From Shimia abyssi (GTDB lineage Bacteria > Pseudomonadota > Alphaproteobacteria > Rhodobacterales > Rhodobacteraceae), in assembly GCF_003014475.1 (NCBI RefSeq), contig NZ_PYGJ01000004.1:186001-250000 (forward strand): a DNA stretch of 64,000 nt. The letters are read 5' to 3'. The translations under genes were made by a program, and so were the position numbers. The notes beneath the pieces were generated by a model. The model saw only the letters and a list, made by a program, of their open reading frames with translations, was not told the origin of the DNA and made no database searches. Below are positions 16,696-28,740 of the stretch, piece after piece. Numbering within the stretch: position 1 is the first letter of the stretch; each line of letters opens with the position of its first letter.

Positions 16696-17693
16696 AGCGA
16701 CTGTCCTAGAGTCAATGTCGGATCCAGCCGGATCATCTGACAGGGCGCGTCCGCTTGGTCCGTGAATTCAATGATTATCCCGGCCGCCTTTTCACCGATC
16801 TCAAACCGATGAGCATCTGTTGTGGCAAGCGTCATTGGTAACCCCTTGAGAAGGTCTAGGCTGTTGAAACCTGCAATCGCCAGATCGTTCGGAATACTCA
16901 TCCCGGAGGCAAGACAGTGCATATATGCGCCAACAGACATAACGTCACTGGAATAGTAAATGCAGTCCAGATCAGGTATGCGCGCCAACAATTGCTCGGT
17001 CAGTCGCCTTCCGTTTTCTATCGAAGAAACGCCTGCGTAAAGTTCCTCTCCAGCCAGATCGACCCCTGCGGCATTCAACGCCTCAACGAACCCTTTCAGG
17101 CGTTTCTCGGCTCTAAAATCCTGAGGCATTTTTGTCCCGATGAACCCGATACGTCTGTAACCGCGTTCCAACATCATAACCGCCATGTCCCGCCCGGCCT
17201 GCAAATGCGAAATGCCGACACAATGGGCAACCGGGTCACCATCTGTATCCATGATTTCCACCACGGGACAATCCGCGGCGGCCAACATCCGGCGGGAGGC
17301 CTCGCCATGTTCTAACCCGGCCACGATCAGGCCGGATGGGCGCCAGCTTAGCATTTCACGGATAACTTCTTCTTCTTCGTCCGGGTCATAACCGGTGACA
17401 CCGATTACAGGTTTCATCGGCGTCGGTTTCAACGCCGCAGAAATGCCCGACAGCACCTCGGGAAATACTGAGCTTGAAAGGCTAGGCACCACCACGCCAA
17501 CAAGGTTCACCTTTTGGGACGCCAGTGCGCCCGCTATTCTGTTGGGCACGTACCCGACCTGTTTGGCGATGTCTTCGACCTTACGTTTGGTGGCGTCAGA
17601 CACGTCTGGCGCACCTCGCATGGCGCGTGACGCTGTCATTTCGCTGACCCCGGCAAGGCGTGCGATGTCCTTGAGCAAAAGTTTTTTTCCCAT
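16692..17693 (-). CDS. LacI-family regulator of sugar-acid metabolism, CceR/GntR-like
   Basis: This 333-residue regulator has a LacI helix-turn-helix at its start (LLLKDIARLAGVSEMTASRAMRGAPDVSDATK, hinge GYVPNRIAGALAS) and a periplasmic-binding-protein-like ligand domain. The start ATG 17693 is chosen because the family begins a few residues before the helix-turn-helix. The longer frame to 17831 adds a hydrophobic stretch without homology. It is divergent from zwf-edd-eda, and a TAGCGCTA-type operator lies between. In Rhodobacter the LacI protein CceR controls these genes with 6-phosphogluconate as effector, and I infer the same role here. Confidence 0.85.
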   Translation of the reverse strand: MGKKLLLKDIARLAGVSEMTASRAMRGAPDVSDATKRKVEDIAKQVGYVPNRIAGALASQKVNLVGVVVPSLSSSVFPEVLSGISAALKPTPMKPVIGVTGYDPDEEEEVIREMLSWRPSGLIVAGLEHGEASRRMLAAADCPVVEIMDTDGDPVAHCVGISHLQAGRDMAVMMLERGYRRIGFIGTKMPQDFRAEKRLKGFVEALNAAGVDLAGEELYAGVSSIENGRRLTEQLLARIPDLDCIYYSSDVMSVGAYMHCLASGMSIPNDLAIAGFNSLDLLKGLPMTLATTDAHRFEIGEKAAGIIIEFTDQADAPCQMIRLDPTLTLGQSL

Positions 17694-17789
17694 GGAGCGA
17701 TGGTCGGCTACAATGACAGAAACCGCAAGTCGTAAAACCCGATTTACGCACCTATATTTTTTGTTGATTCGAAGGTTCAGTTGAACTAT

Positions 17790-17815
17790 TGGTAGCGCTA
17801 ACGGTAGCGCCAACG
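17790..17815. promoter_or_regulatory. Candidate LacI/CceR operator with two overlapping sites
   Basis: The intergenic segment between the LacI gene and zwf contains GGTAGCGCTAACG followed at once by GGTAGCGCCAACG. The first is a near-perfect palindrome around TAGCGCTA, the core of known CceR-type operators. The repeated half-sites suggest cooperative or dual occupancy. Confidence 0.65.
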
Positions 17816-17864
17816 AAACGGCTGACATCATACAGCTTGTTCATTTGGCTGAAGGAGCCTGAAC

Positions 17865-17969
17865 GTGAAACTCAAGAACGCACGCGCACATCGCCCCGGC
17901 CTGCTCCGGATTTATGAACCAAATTCCACGGCCGTGACTGCGGCATCTGAAACTTTTGGAGTAGCGTGA
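17865..17969 (+). CDS. Possible 34-residue leader peptide of zwf
   Basis: A GTG-started frame with a good ribosome site (GAAGGAG at 17851-17857, 7 bases upstream) runs for 34 codons and stops one base before the zwf ATG. The peptide starts VKLKNARAHRPGLLR and has no recognised domain. The arrangement suggests translational coupling to zwf, but chance cannot be excluded. Confidence 0.3.
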   Translation: MKLKNARAHRPGLLRIYEPNSTAVTAASETFGVA

Positions 17970-17970
17970 C

Positions 17971-19422
17971 ATGGTCGCCCGCGTAATTCCCGTCTCCCCT
18001 TTTGATCTGGTAATTTTTGGCGCTACGGGTGATCTGGCCCGCCGCAAAATCCTGCCAGGGTTATTCCACCGTTTTAAGGTCGAGCAAATGCCCGAAGATG
18101 CCCGGATCATCGGGGCGGCGCGTTCGGAGTTTGACAGCGCCGCGTTTCGCAAAGTGGTGCGCGAGTCTTTGGAGCAGTTCGTAGGCGAAGCGGATCGCCC
18201 CGCTAACACCGTTGAACAGTTTCTGGAGCGCATCGACTATGTCAATGTTGACGCGATGGGTGACAAGGGCTGGGACGCCCTATCTGATCTGCTGCGCGAA
18301 GACAAAGTGCGCGCGTTCTATTTCTCGGTCACGCCCAGCCTGTTTGGTACACTGGCCGAACAGCTGCACAAACGCGGCATTGCCACACCAGAGAGCCGGA
18401 TCGTGGTTGAAAAACCCTTTGGTCACGACTTAGAGACCGCAAAGGCGCTGAACGCTGATCTTCTCAAGTGTTTTAACGAAGAACAAATCTATCGCATTGA
18501 CCACTATCTGGGAAAAGAGACCGTTCAGAACCTGATGGCGCTGCGATTTGCCAATTCGCTGTTTGAACCGCTTTGGAATTCGACCCATATCGACCATGTG
18601 CAGATAACCGTGGCCGAGAGCTTGGGTGTCGAAGGGCGCGGTGAGTATTACGACAATTCCGGCGCGATGCGGGACATGGTGCAGAACCACCTGATGCAGC
18701 TATTGTGCCTGATCGCGATGGAACCGCCTTCTCGGTTTGAGCCAAATGCAGTGCGAGACGAAAAGGTGAAGGTGATCGAAGCGCTGGAGCCTGTGGCGCC
18801 CGATGACATTGTGCGCGGTCAGTATTACGACTGGAACAACCGTGTGGGATACAAGGACCACGCGGGCAACCCCGAGAGCCGCACCGAAAGCTTTGTGGCA
18901 ATGAAGGTGGCCGTTGCCAATTGGCGTTGGGCAGGCACTCCGTTCTATCTGCGCACCGGGAAAAAGCTGCGCACGCGCATGTCCGAAATCGCAGTAATCT
19001 TTCGCGATCCACCGCACATGATTTTCCCCAAGATGGAAGGGCGTCGCGGCAATGCGTTGGTGATCCGGCTGCAACCGGACGAAGGCATCACGTTACGCAC
19101 TACGATCAAGGAACCCGGCCCCGGTGGTATGCGCCTGACCGAAGTTGCCATGGACATGACATTTGACGACGCGTTGGGCGAGGATCTGCACGCCCAAGAC
19201 GCCTATGAACGGTTGATCATGGATGTGATCCGTGGCGATCAGACGCTGTTCATGCGTGGCGACGAGGTGGAATCGGCCTGGGCCTGGGCCGATCCGCTGA
19301 TCGAAAACTGGAAGAACTCAACCCAGCGCCCAGCAAGCTATGACTCTGGTGGCTCTGGTCCCGAGGAATCGATGATGCTGATGCATCAGGACGGGCGCCG
19401 CTGGCGCAGCGTTGGTCAATAA
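17971..19422 (+). CDS. zwf: Glucose-6-phosphate 1-dehydrogenase
   Basis: This 483-residue enzyme oxidises glucose 6-phosphate to 6-phosphogluconolactone with NAD(P)+, the entry of the Entner-Doudoroff route. The coenzyme motif [14 protein letters not shown] is at residues 11-24 and the substrate motif [13 protein letters not shown] near 170-185 holds the catalytic His region. Its length is normal. It heads zwf-edd-eda. No 6-phosphogluconolactonase gene lies in the operon. Confidence 0.98.
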   Translation: MVARVIPVSPFDLVIFGATGDLARRKILPGLFHRFKVEQMPEDARIIGAARSEFDSAAFRKVVRESLEQFVGEADRPANTVEQFLERIDYVNVDAMGDKGWDALSDLLREDKVRAFYFSVTPSLFGTLAEQLHKRGIATPESRIVVEKPFGHDLETAKALNADLLKCFNEEQIYRIDHYLGKETVQNLMALRFANSLFEPLWNSTHIDHVQITVAESLGVEGRGEYYDNSGAMRDMVQNHLMQLLCLIAMEPPSRFEPNAVRDEKVKVIEALEPVAPDDIVRGQYYDWNNRVGYKDHAGNPESRTESFVAMKVAVANWRWAGTPFYLRTGKKLRTRMSEIAVIFRDPPHMIFPKMEGRRGNALVIRLQPDEGITLRTTIKEPGPGGMRLTEVAMDMTFDDALGEDLHAQDAYERLIMDVIRGDQTLFMRGDEVESAWAWADPLIENWKNSTQRPASYDSGGSGPEESMMLMHQDGRRWRSVGQ

Positions 19423-19469
19423 ATCGCGTACACGACATTCACCGAAACCCAGAATTTAAAGGTACCGGA

Positions 19470-21278
19470 ATGGCACTTCACGACACAGTTCAAAAAGTCA
19501 CGGACCGCATTATCGAACGCAGCGCAGACAGCCGCGGCACATACCTCGCCCGCATGGACGCGGCGCGGTCCAAAGGCCCGGCGCGGGCTCATCTTAGCTG
19601 CTCGGGACAGGCACACGCCTATGCCGGGGCGGGCGCGGATCAGGACGCGTTGGCAACGGGTGGCGCGGGCAACCTTGGCATCATCACCGCCTACAACGAC
19701 ATGCTTTCGGCGCATCAGCCGTTTGAAACTTATCCCACGCTGATCCGCGAGGCTGCGCGCCAGATGGGTGGCACGGCGCAGGTTGCGGGCGGTGTCCCTG
19801 CAATGTGTGACGGTGTGACCCAAGGCGAGGCAGGCATGGAGCTGAGCCTGTTTTCGCGTGACGTGATCGCGCTGGCGACGGGTGTCGCACTCAGTCATAA
19901 CACCTTTGACGCGGCAGTATTTCTGGGCGTGTGTGACAAGATCGTTCCCGGCCTAGTGATCGGGGCGCAGGCGTTTGGGCATCTGCCCGCCGTTTTCCTA
20001 CCTGCCGGTCCGATGACCAGCGGTCTGGCGAATGACGAAAAGGCCAAGGTACGCCAGAAATTTGCCGCCGGAGAGGTCGGGCGCGACGCGTTGATGGCTG
20101 CAGAAATGGCGGCCTATCACGGCCCCGGCACGTGCACGTTCTATGGCACGGCAAACACCAACCAGATGCTGATGGAGTTCATGGGCCTGCACCTGCCCGG
20201 TGCCAGCTTTGTATCACCGAATACCGAATTGCGCGAGGCGCTGACCAAAGAAGGCGCGCGCCAGTCGCTGGCCAATAGCGCCCTTGGCAACAACTACTCG
20301 CCGGTTTGCCATATTCTGGATGAAAAGGCATTTGTGAACGGGATTGTCGGGCTGAACGCCACCGGCGGGTCGACCAACCTGTTGATCCACCTGATCGCCA
20401 TGGCGCGCGCCGGTGGGATTATGCTGGACTGGCAGGATTTCTCAGAACTCTCAGATGTCACGCCGCTCTTGGCGCGGGTCTATCCAAACGGCCTTGCGGA
20501 TGTAAACCATTTCCACGCCGCTGGTGGCCTTGGCTACATGATTGGCGAGTTGCTGGGCGCGGGTCTGCTGCATCCTGACACCAAAACGGCGGCGGGTGAT
20601 GGTCTGGATACCTACACGCGCGAACCTAAGCTGATCGATGGCGAACTCAGTTGGGTGGCAGGCACCAAGACCAGCCTGAACGATAAGATCGTGCGCCCTG
20701 CCAATGACGCGTTCCAGCCAACCGGCGGGCTAAAGCGGATGGCCGGCAATATGGGAACGGCTGTCATGAAAGTCTCCGCCGTCGCACCAGAACATCGCAT
20801 CGTCGAAGCCTCGGCACGCGTGTTCCACGATCAGGAAGAGGTCAAGGCCGCTTTCAAGGCTAATGAGTTGACCGAGGACGTCGTGATTGTTGTGCGTTTT
20901 CAGGGGCCCAAGGCCAACGGCATGCCGGAACTGCACAGCCTGACACCGATGCTGGGTATCATGCAGGGGCGCGGCCAAAAGGTGGCGCTGGTAACGGATG
21001 GGCGCATGTCAGGTGCGTCGGGCAAGATCCCGGCGGCGATCCATGTCAGCCCCGAAGCGCTGGATGGCGGCGCCATAGGGCGTGTGCTAGACGGTGATCT
21101 GGTACGTGTGGATGGCGAGGCAGGCGTGCTGGAAATCCTTGTTGACGATCTAGAGGCCCGCGCTGTGGCCACCGCCGATCTGTCAGCCTATCATGCCGGA
21201 ACAGGCCGCGAATTATTCGCAGCCTTCCGTAATTCTGTAGGGGCCGCCACCGAAGGCGCCTCGATATTTGGGAACTGA
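19470..21278 (+). CDS. edd: Phosphogluconate dehydratase
   Basis: This 602-residue iron-sulfur dehydratase converts 6-phosphogluconate to 2-keto-3-deoxy-6-phosphogluconate. It belongs to the IlvD/Edd family: [21 protein letters not shown] near residue 110, [11 protein letters not shown] near 155 and [25 protein letters not shown] near 225 carry the cluster cysteines. It follows zwf by 47 bases and precedes eda by 4 bases. Confidence 0.97.
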   Translation: MALHDTVQKVTDRIIERSADSRGTYLARMDAARSKGPARAHLSCSGQAHAYAGAGADQDALATGGAGNLGIITAYNDMLSAHQPFETYPTLIREAARQMGGTAQVAGGVPAMCDGVTQGEAGMELSLFSRDVIALATGVALSHNTFDAAVFLGVCDKIVPGLVIGAQAFGHLPAVFLPAGPMTSGLANDEKAKVRQKFAAGEVGRDALMAAEMAAYHGPGTCTFYGTANTNQMLMEFMGLHLPGASFVSPNTELREALTKEGARQSLANSALGNNYSPVCHILDEKAFVNGIVGLNATGGSTNLLIHLIAMARAGGIMLDWQDFSELSDVTPLLARVYPNGLADVNHFHAAGGLGYMIGELLGAGLLHPDTKTAAGDGLDTYTREPKLIDGELSWVAGTKTSLNDKIVRPANDAFQPTGGLKRMAGNMGTAVMKVSAVAPEHRIVEASARVFHDQEEVKAAFKANELTEDVVIVVRFQGPKANGMPELHSLTPMLGIMQGRGQKVALVTDGRMSGASGKIPAAIHVSPEALDGGAIGRVLDGDLVRVDGEAGVLEILVDDLEARAVATADLSAYHAGTGRELFAAFRNSVGAATEGASIFGN

Positions 21279-21282
21279 TAAT

Positions 21283-21930
21283 ATGTCGATTACCCCTTCT
21301 CAGGCGAGCCAAGCAGCCCGCGAACTATGTCAGGCTGCGCCGATTGTGCCGGTTCTGGTTGTTGAAAGCACGGATCACGCGCGCCCCTTGGCCGAGGCAT
21401 TGGTCGCGGGCGGATTGCCCGTGCTTGAGGTAACGCTGCGCACCCCGGCAGCGCTTGAGGTCATTGCTGAAATGGCCAAGGTCAAGGGCGGCATGGTGGG
21501 CGCGGGTACGCTGCTTACACCGGCTGATGTCAATGCGGCCAAAGAGGCCGGTGCCACCTTTGGCGTGTCACCTGGTGCGACGGATGTGCTGCTTGAGGCA
21601 TGTGAGGCCGAGGGCCTGCCACTCTTGCCCGGCGCGGCCTCTGCAAGCGAAGCAATGCGCCTTCTGGAGCGTGGCTATGACATGCTGAAATTCTTTCCGG
21701 CAGAAGCCGCTGGCGGAGCCAAATTCATTGGCTCGCTGGCCAGCCCCCTGCCTCAGATTTCATTCTGCCCAACCGGTGGTGTCAGCCCAACAAACGCCTC
21801 CGACTACCTGTCGCTGGCCAACGTGGTCTGCGCAGGTGGCAGCTGGGTTGCGCCCAAGGCGCTGGTCAATGACGGCGCGTGGGATCAGATCGAAGCCCTT
21901 GCGCGCGATGCATCAAAGTTGAGCCGCTAA
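21283..21930 (+). CDS. eda: 2-Keto-3-deoxy-6-phosphogluconate aldolase
   Basis: This 215-residue class I aldolase splits KDPG into pyruvate and glyceraldehyde 3-phosphate. Motifs are PVLEVTLRTPAAL (catalytic Glu region), GAGTLL, and MLKFFPAEAAGG with Schiff-base Lys136. The start ATG 21283 lies 4 bases after the edd stop. The upstream TTG would overlap edd. The 3' end overlaps the convergent oxyR gene by 18 bases. Confidence 0.97.
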   Translation: MSITPSQASQAARELCQAAPIVPVLVVESTDHARPLAEALVAGGLPVLEVTLRTPAALEVIAEMAKVKGGMVGAGTLLTPADVNAAKEAGATFGVSPGATDVLLEACEAEGLPLLPGAASASEAMRLLERGYDMLKFFPAEAAGGAKFIGSLASPLPQISFCPTGGVSPTNASDYLSLANVVCAGGSWVAPKALVNDGAWDQIEALARDASKLSR

Positions 21931-22818
21931 ATCATTCGCAGATTGCCGAACACCTTCGGCAATCTGCTCCAACCGATCCGCCAACGGATTGGTTTTGCGC
22001 CAGACCATGCCAACCCGGCGCTGCGGCGCCGGTGCCGCGAAATGGGACACGATCACCGGGGCCGAGCGCGTTTCAACCGACACGGCCATTTCCGGAATGA
22101 GAGTCACGCCAATTCCGGACCCAACCATCTGGACTAATGTGGACAGGCTACTGCCGTCAAACCCATCGGTTGGTGTTGTGCCGCCGATATTGCAGAACTC
22201 CAGCGCCTGATCGCGAAAACAATGCCCCTCTTCGAGCAACAGCAAACGCATCCGGTGTAGCGTATCAACATTTGGAATAGGTTTGCCCGCATCCGTTGCG
22301 GCGCGCACCAGCACAAACTCTTCTGAAAAGAGATCCACCTCGGTCAGTGTTGGGTCATCAAGGGGCAGCGCCAAAATGGCAGCATCCAACCGCCCTTCGT
22401 CCATCTCGCGCAATAGGGTCGAGGTCAGCGTTTCACGCACATGAATGTCCAGCGCCGGAAAATTCTTCCCCAAGGTGCGCATGATCGAGGGCAACAGATA
22501 GGGCGCGATGGTGGGAATCACCCCCAGACGTAACCGCCCCGAAAGCCCTTGTTGCGAGGCACGCGCAAGGTCGCCCAGCTCTTCGATCGATAGCAATATC
22601 TCGCGGGCGCGCGTCAGAACATCTTCGCCCACATTTGTTAGACGCACCTTGCGGGCGGACCGCTCGAAAAGTTGCACTCCGAGTGTATCTTCTAACTCTT
22701 TGATTTGCACCGAAAGCGCCGGCTGCGAAATCGAACACGTCTCGGCAGCGCGACCAAAATGGCCCTGACGGGCCAGCGCGTCAAAATATCGAAGCTGTCG
22801 GAGCGTTACATTAATCAT
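21913..22818 (-). CDS. oxyR: Hydrogen-peroxide sensor regulator OxyR
   Basis: This 301-residue LysR-type regulator has the N-terminal helix-turn-helix (LRYFDALARQGHFGRAAETCSISQPALSVQIKELE) and the redox pair of OxyR. Cys200 lies in EEGHCFRDQ and Cys209 in LEFCN, nine residues apart as in E. coli (199/208). It is divergent from katG, its expected target. The 3' coding end overlaps eda and contains a perfect inverted repeat that may end the zwf-edd-eda transcript. Confidence 0.95.
   Translation of the reverse strand: MINVTLRQLRYFDALARQGHFGRAAETCSISQPALSVQIKELEDTLGVQLFERSARKVRLTNVGEDVLTRAREILLSIEELGDLARASQQGLSGRLRLGVIPTIAPYLLPSIMRTLGKNFPALDIHVRETLTSTLLREMDEGRLDAAILALPLDDPTLTEVDLFSEEFVLVRAATDAGKPIPNVDTLHRMRLLLLEEGHCFRDQALEFCNIGGTTPTDGFDGSSLSTLVQMVGSGIGVTLIPEMAVSVETRSAPVIVSHFAAPAPQRRVGMVWRKTNPLADRLEQIAEGVRQSANDLAAQL
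21938..21967 (+). terminator. Perfect 13-bp hairpin just after eda, inside the oxyR 3' end
   Basis: A perfect 13-bp inverted repeat with a CACC loop starts 8 bases after the eda stop codon. It lies within the coding sequence of oxyR (the LEQIAEG region). There is no T run. The position suggests a terminator or 3' stabiliser for the Entner-Doudoroff transcript. Confidence 0.55.
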
Positions 22819-22853
22819 AAGAAAAAACTATCGGAACGATGAAAAAATGCAAC
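22817..22853. promoter_or_regulatory. OxyR-like binding site between oxyR and katG
   Basis: The first half (ATAAGAAAAAACTAT, 22817-22831) closely follows the ATAG...CTAT OxyR pattern. It is followed by a 7-base spacer and a weaker second half (22839-22853). The site overlaps the oxyR start codon, which would fit autoregulation together with katG activation. Confidence 0.45.
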
Positions 22854-22857
22854 TTAG

Positions 22858-25188
<2,331 letters not shown>

Positions 25189-25203
25189 TCACACTAGAAA
25201 ACG

Positions 25204-25228
25204 GGCAAAGCGGAGTTTCCGCTTTGCC
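25204..25228 (+). terminator. Hairpin after katG
   Basis: A perfect stem of about 11 bp (GGCAAAGCGG with CCGCTTTGCC plus one A-T pair) lies 16 bases after the katG stop. It lacks a T run, so it could be a terminator or a 3' protective structure. Confidence 0.6.
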
Positions 25229-25331
25229 TAAACGATGCGCCGCAACTGCGTTCAACGCGCGAGGCAAGGCGGCAAAAAGACGGCTCGAACCAATCCTCAG
25301 ATTCAGCGTGATTTTTGGTTTTGCGTCAACT

Positions 25332-26468
25332 ATGTCTTCTGACATGCAAAGCACTTCAAAAAACATCAACGACCAGTTGGTCACAATCGGATCTGCCTGT
25401 GAATTAGGTGTATCCAATCAGGACATCGCCGCGTTTTACGCTGTGCAATGGGCCCGGCCAATTGCACTTGGGCGCACGGATTATTTGCAATGGCAATTCA
25501 ATGACGCGCCGACGTCAGAGGCGGGAAATCACAGCGTTGTTGCCCTTGATGGCACCGAGATCATTGCCGTAATGGGGGCAACGCCGCGTGATTTTTGTGT
25601 GGGTGAGACGTGCAAAAAGGGTGCGGAGCTGACCACTTGGATTGTATCCCCTAAGGCGCAGGGGCGCGGTGTGGGCGGCAAAATGCTGCGCTATTTTCAG
25701 AGCAGATACGAAGTGCTGTCGGGCGCTGGGATCACGAATCAGGCTTTGCCGCTGTACCTCAAGGCAGAGTTCACATTCCTCGCCCATATTCCGCGGTTCT
25801 TCTATGTTTCTGACTTTGAACGTATTGCGCGGTTTACTGACCCGCACTCGGCGGCGTTGTCGATTGTGCAACGGCGCCAACAAATGGGCGCGGCGTTGAC
25901 CCAACAGGGACAAGCTTGCGCGGCGTTTGATTTGCCCGGGCGTGTCGGCCAGCCTACCCCTGACGCCATCCAATGGAACCGGGATGCCGCCTATATGCAG
26001 TGGCGCTATGACGAGCATCCGGTATTCACGTACGAAGCATTCGCGATTGACGCAAACGCCTCAAACGCGTGCGGTGTGGTCATGCGGCAAGATGAGGTGG
26101 ACGGGATACCGTTTCTGCATGTTGTTGATTTTTCTGGCCCACCCTCTGGCTATGCCGCGGCGGGCGCGTTTCTGGAGGCCGAAGCAACACGTCGGGGCTG
26201 TGCATTTGTCGATATCAGCGCTACGCATCACAGTCTGATCGCAAACTTGCGGGCACGCGGCTGGAACTCGGCGGTGGATGATCCATTGATTGAATTGCCC
26301 AGCTTGTTCTACCCGGTCGAGCTGCGCCGCCCACCAACAACTTCGTTGGTGTTCTGGGCGCGCGATGATCGCAGCTCCCTTTATGACTTTGGCCAACAGT
26401 TCTATTCCAAAGGCGACCTGGATCTCGACCGCCCAACCTTGGCTTTTTACGAAAAGCACGGCCTATGA
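25332..26468 (+). CDS. GNAT-fold acyltransferase-like protein
   Basis: This protein of about 378 residues contains a GNAT acetyl-CoA-binding segment (LTTWIVSPKAQGRGVGGKML). A second part (about 220-378) shows WNRDAAYMQWRYDEHPVFTYEAF and may be another GNAT-like half. The start is set at ATG 25332. The longer frame to 25224 begins inside the katG terminator. The gene overlaps a polysaccharide deacetylase gene by 4 bases and leads a four-gene operon ending in two Kdo-transferase-like genes, so it probably acylates an envelope sugar. The substrate is unknown. Confidence 0.7.
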   Translation: MSSDMQSTSKNINDQLVTIGSACELGVSNQDIAAFYAVQWARPIALGRTDYLQWQFNDAPTSEAGNHSVVALDGTEIIAVMGATPRDFCVGETCKKGAELTTWIVSPKAQGRGVGGKMLRYFQSRYEVLSGAGITNQALPLYLKAEFTFLAHIPRFFYVSDFERIARFTDPHSAALSIVQRRQQMGAALTQQGQACAAFDLPGRVGQPTPDAIQWNRDAAYMQWRYDEHPVFTYEAFAIDANASNACGVVMRQDEVDGIPFLHVVDFSGPPSGYAAAGAFLEAEATRRGCAFVDISATHHSLIANLRARGWNSAVDDPLIELPSLFYPVELRRPPTTSLVFWARDDRSSLYDFGQQFYSKGDLDLDRPTLAFYEKHGL

Positions 26469-27451
26469 CTCGCACATCCGCGCGCGCGCCGGTGACCGTG
26501 GTGATGTATCACTATGTGCGCCCTTTGGCCGACAGCCCGTTCCCGAGGCTTAAGGCACTTGAGCTTGCCGATTTTCACACACAGTTGGACTATCTCTCGG
26601 CGCATTACTCGGTTATCTCGCCCGCCGCGTTTCACGCCGCGCTGCACAATGGCGCAGACTTGCCCAACCGGCCGTGCCTGCTGACCTTTGATGACGGCTA
26701 TAGCGACCACTACGATCACGTCTTTCCAGCTCTGCAAGACCGCGCGATGACTGGATTATTCTTTACCCCCTACATGTCGCTAATCAAGCGCCAGATGCTG
26801 GAGGTGAACAAGGTTCAGTTCATCCTTGCATGCTGCGAACACTCCGACAGGCTGGCCCGGAAACTGGACAGTTATCTGGAAATGGAAGGGTATGATGACA
26901 TCGCGTCCTTGCGACAGGAATTTGGCGCGGCCAATCGGTTTGACGACCCGGATGTCGCCTATTTCAAGCGGATGCTACAACACGCGTTACCCGCCCCTTT
27001 ACGCGCCAAAATTATCGCCTCGCTTTTTGAGGAACACGTCTCGACGGACGTAACCGCCTTTGCCGAAACCCTCTATCTGACACCTGATCAAGCGCGCGAT
27101 ATGCGGGCCACAGGTAATGAGTTTGGCGCGCATGGCGATCTGCATTTGTGGCACGCCAAGGCGAGCGCCGAGCAGCTTGCGCAAGAGGTCAGCGGCAGCG
27201 TGCGCGCCTTGGAAACAATTGGCGCCCCTGTGCAGGGCGGGTTCTACTGCTATCCATTCGGTAGCGAGAACAATACCGTGCGTTGCGCGGTCCAACAGGC
27301 CGGGTTCACAACCGGTTTCACGGTTGTTCCCGACCTATACACACCAAGCGCTGACAGCGCGTTGTCGGTCTCTCGGCTGGACACAATCGACCTGCCCCGT
27401 TCCGTGGATGCGGTAAACGATCCCTGGTTGGCTAAGGCAACAGTGCCCTGA
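26465..27451 (+). CDS. Polysaccharide deacetylase family protein (NodB fold)
   Basis: This 328-residue protein starts VTVVMYHYVRP and carries the metal motif LLTFDDGYSDHYDHVFPAL near residues 75-93 and GAHGDLHLWHAK near residue 220, the His motif of carbohydrate esterase family 4. It likely removes an N- or O-acetyl group from a surface glycan. No signal peptide is seen, so it may act on a cytoplasmic precursor. It overlaps both neighbours and is translationally coupled. Confidence 0.85.
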   Translation: MTRTSARAPVTVVMYHYVRPLADSPFPRLKALELADFHTQLDYLSAHYSVISPAAFHAALHNGADLPNRPCLLTFDDGYSDHYDHVFPALQDRAMTGLFFTPYMSLIKRQMLEVNKVQFILACCEHSDRLARKLDSYLEMEGYDDIASLRQEFGAANRFDDPDVAYFKRMLQHALPAPLRAKIIASLFEEHVSTDVTAFAETLYLTPDQARDMRATGNEFGAHGDLHLWHAKASAEQLAQEVSGSVRALETIGAPVQGGFYCYPFGSENNTVRCAVQQAGFTTGFTVVPDLYTPSADSALSVSRLDTIDLPRSVDAVNDPWLAKATVP

Positions 27452-28740
27452 TGTCTGGCTCTGCCCCGTTCAGCCTGCAAATGGCGTGTTACAAGCTGCT
27501 GCGCCCATTGTTGCAGCCGATTATGCGGCGCGTTTTGGCCCACCGTGTCAAATCCGGCAAGGACGATCCAGTACGTAGTCAGGAAAAGCTTGGCCTGACC
27601 GATTTAAGCCGGCCTAAGGGCACGTTGATTTGGTTACACGCGGTTGGATTGGGCGAAGTGCTGGCCTTGCGCCCCTTAATCACTGAAATGCGACGCCAAC
27701 GCCCGGATTTGCAATTCCTGATCACATCAACAGCGCGCTCAGCTGGCAAAGTTATTGGGGACAATCTGCCGGACAACACAATGCACCAGTTCCTACCGCT
27801 GGATGGTCCGCTTTTTGTGAAACGGTTTCTGAATCATTGGCAACCGGACCTGTCGATCTGGTCTGAACAAGACCTGTGGCCCGGCGCGATCATGGACACC
27901 GCGCGCAGGGGCATTCCACTTGCCTACATCAACGCACGGATCACGCCGCAAAGCTATCAGCGGCGAAAAACGTTTCGTGGATTGTATCGCAAGATGCTGG
28001 CCCAGTTCGAAATTGTCACCGCCCAAAATCAGGAAAGCGCTCAATTCCTTGAAGCCCTTGGCGCGCATGACGTAAAGGTCATGCCCTCGCTGAAACCCGC
28101 CGCGGAACCACTGCGCGCGGATGCAGGTGTGGTTCAGGAGATGCAGCAGGCTATAGGCACGCGCAAGGTATGGGTTGCCGCATCTACGCATAAGGCCGAC
28201 GAAGACGTTGTGCTTGAGGCCCATAAGATCCTGCTCAAACGCGACCCTCAGACCCTGTTGGTTCTGGTCCCGCGCATTCCCGTGCGCGCGCCCGAGATCG
28301 CGACGACACTTGCGCACGCGGGTTTCTCTTTTGCTCAGCGCAGCATCGGGCAACCCATAGCACCGGAAACGTCTGTCTATCTTGCCGACAGTTTCGGAGA
28401 GTTGGGCGTGTGGTATCGCATTTCGAACATCGCACTGATTGGTGCGTCATTTGACGGGTTAGGTGGGCATAACCCATGGGAGGCGGTGTGTCTGAGCAAC
28501 CGCGTACTGCACGGCCCCGGTGTACATAATTTTATCTCAGATTATCAGATACTTGACGCGCAATCGATCAGTGAAGAAATCGCCGATACGCCGCAAGCGG
28601 CACAGGAAATCGCGGATAAGATAACATCAACTAAAGGCGCGAAACCTCACGCCAATGCGGATCGATTGATTGATGAGGCCCGCAGTGCGCTCGAACCTCT
28701 CGCTGCGGCTCTGCTCAAACTCGAGGGGCACAGCGCATGA
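27451..28740 (+). CDS. Kdo transferase-like glycosyltransferase (WaaA family), first copy
   Basis: This 429-residue protein resembles 3-deoxy-D-manno-octulosonic acid transferase. The N-terminal domain carries IWLHAVGLGEVLALRPLI, where Glu is the catalytic base position of WaaA, and LITSTARSAGKV. The C-terminal domain has LIGASFDGLGGHNPWEAVCL, the WaaA nucleotide-binding loop. It has an N-terminal membrane-associating segment. It overlaps the deacetylase by one base and the second copy by 4 bases. Canonical waaA is usually next to lipid A genes, so this may be a specialised copy. Confidence 0.82.
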   Translation: MSGSAPFSLQMACYKLLRPLLQPIMRRVLAHRVKSGKDDPVRSQEKLGLTDLSRPKGTLIWLHAVGLGEVLALRPLITEMRRQRPDLQFLITSTARSAGKVIGDNLPDNTMHQFLPLDGPLFVKRFLNHWQPDLSIWSEQDLWPGAIMDTARRGIPLAYINARITPQSYQRRKTFRGLYRKMLAQFEIVTAQNQESAQFLEALGAHDVKVMPSLKPAAEPLRADAGVVQEMQQAIGTRKVWVAASTHKADEDVVLEAHKILLKRDPQTLLVLVPRIPVRAPEIATTLAHAGFSFAQRSIGQPIAPETSVYLADSFGELGVWYRISNIALIGASFDGLGGHNPWEAVCLSNRVLHGPGVHNFISDYQILDAQSISEEIADTPQAAQEIADKITSTKGAKPHANADRLIDEARSALEPLAAALLKLEGHSA

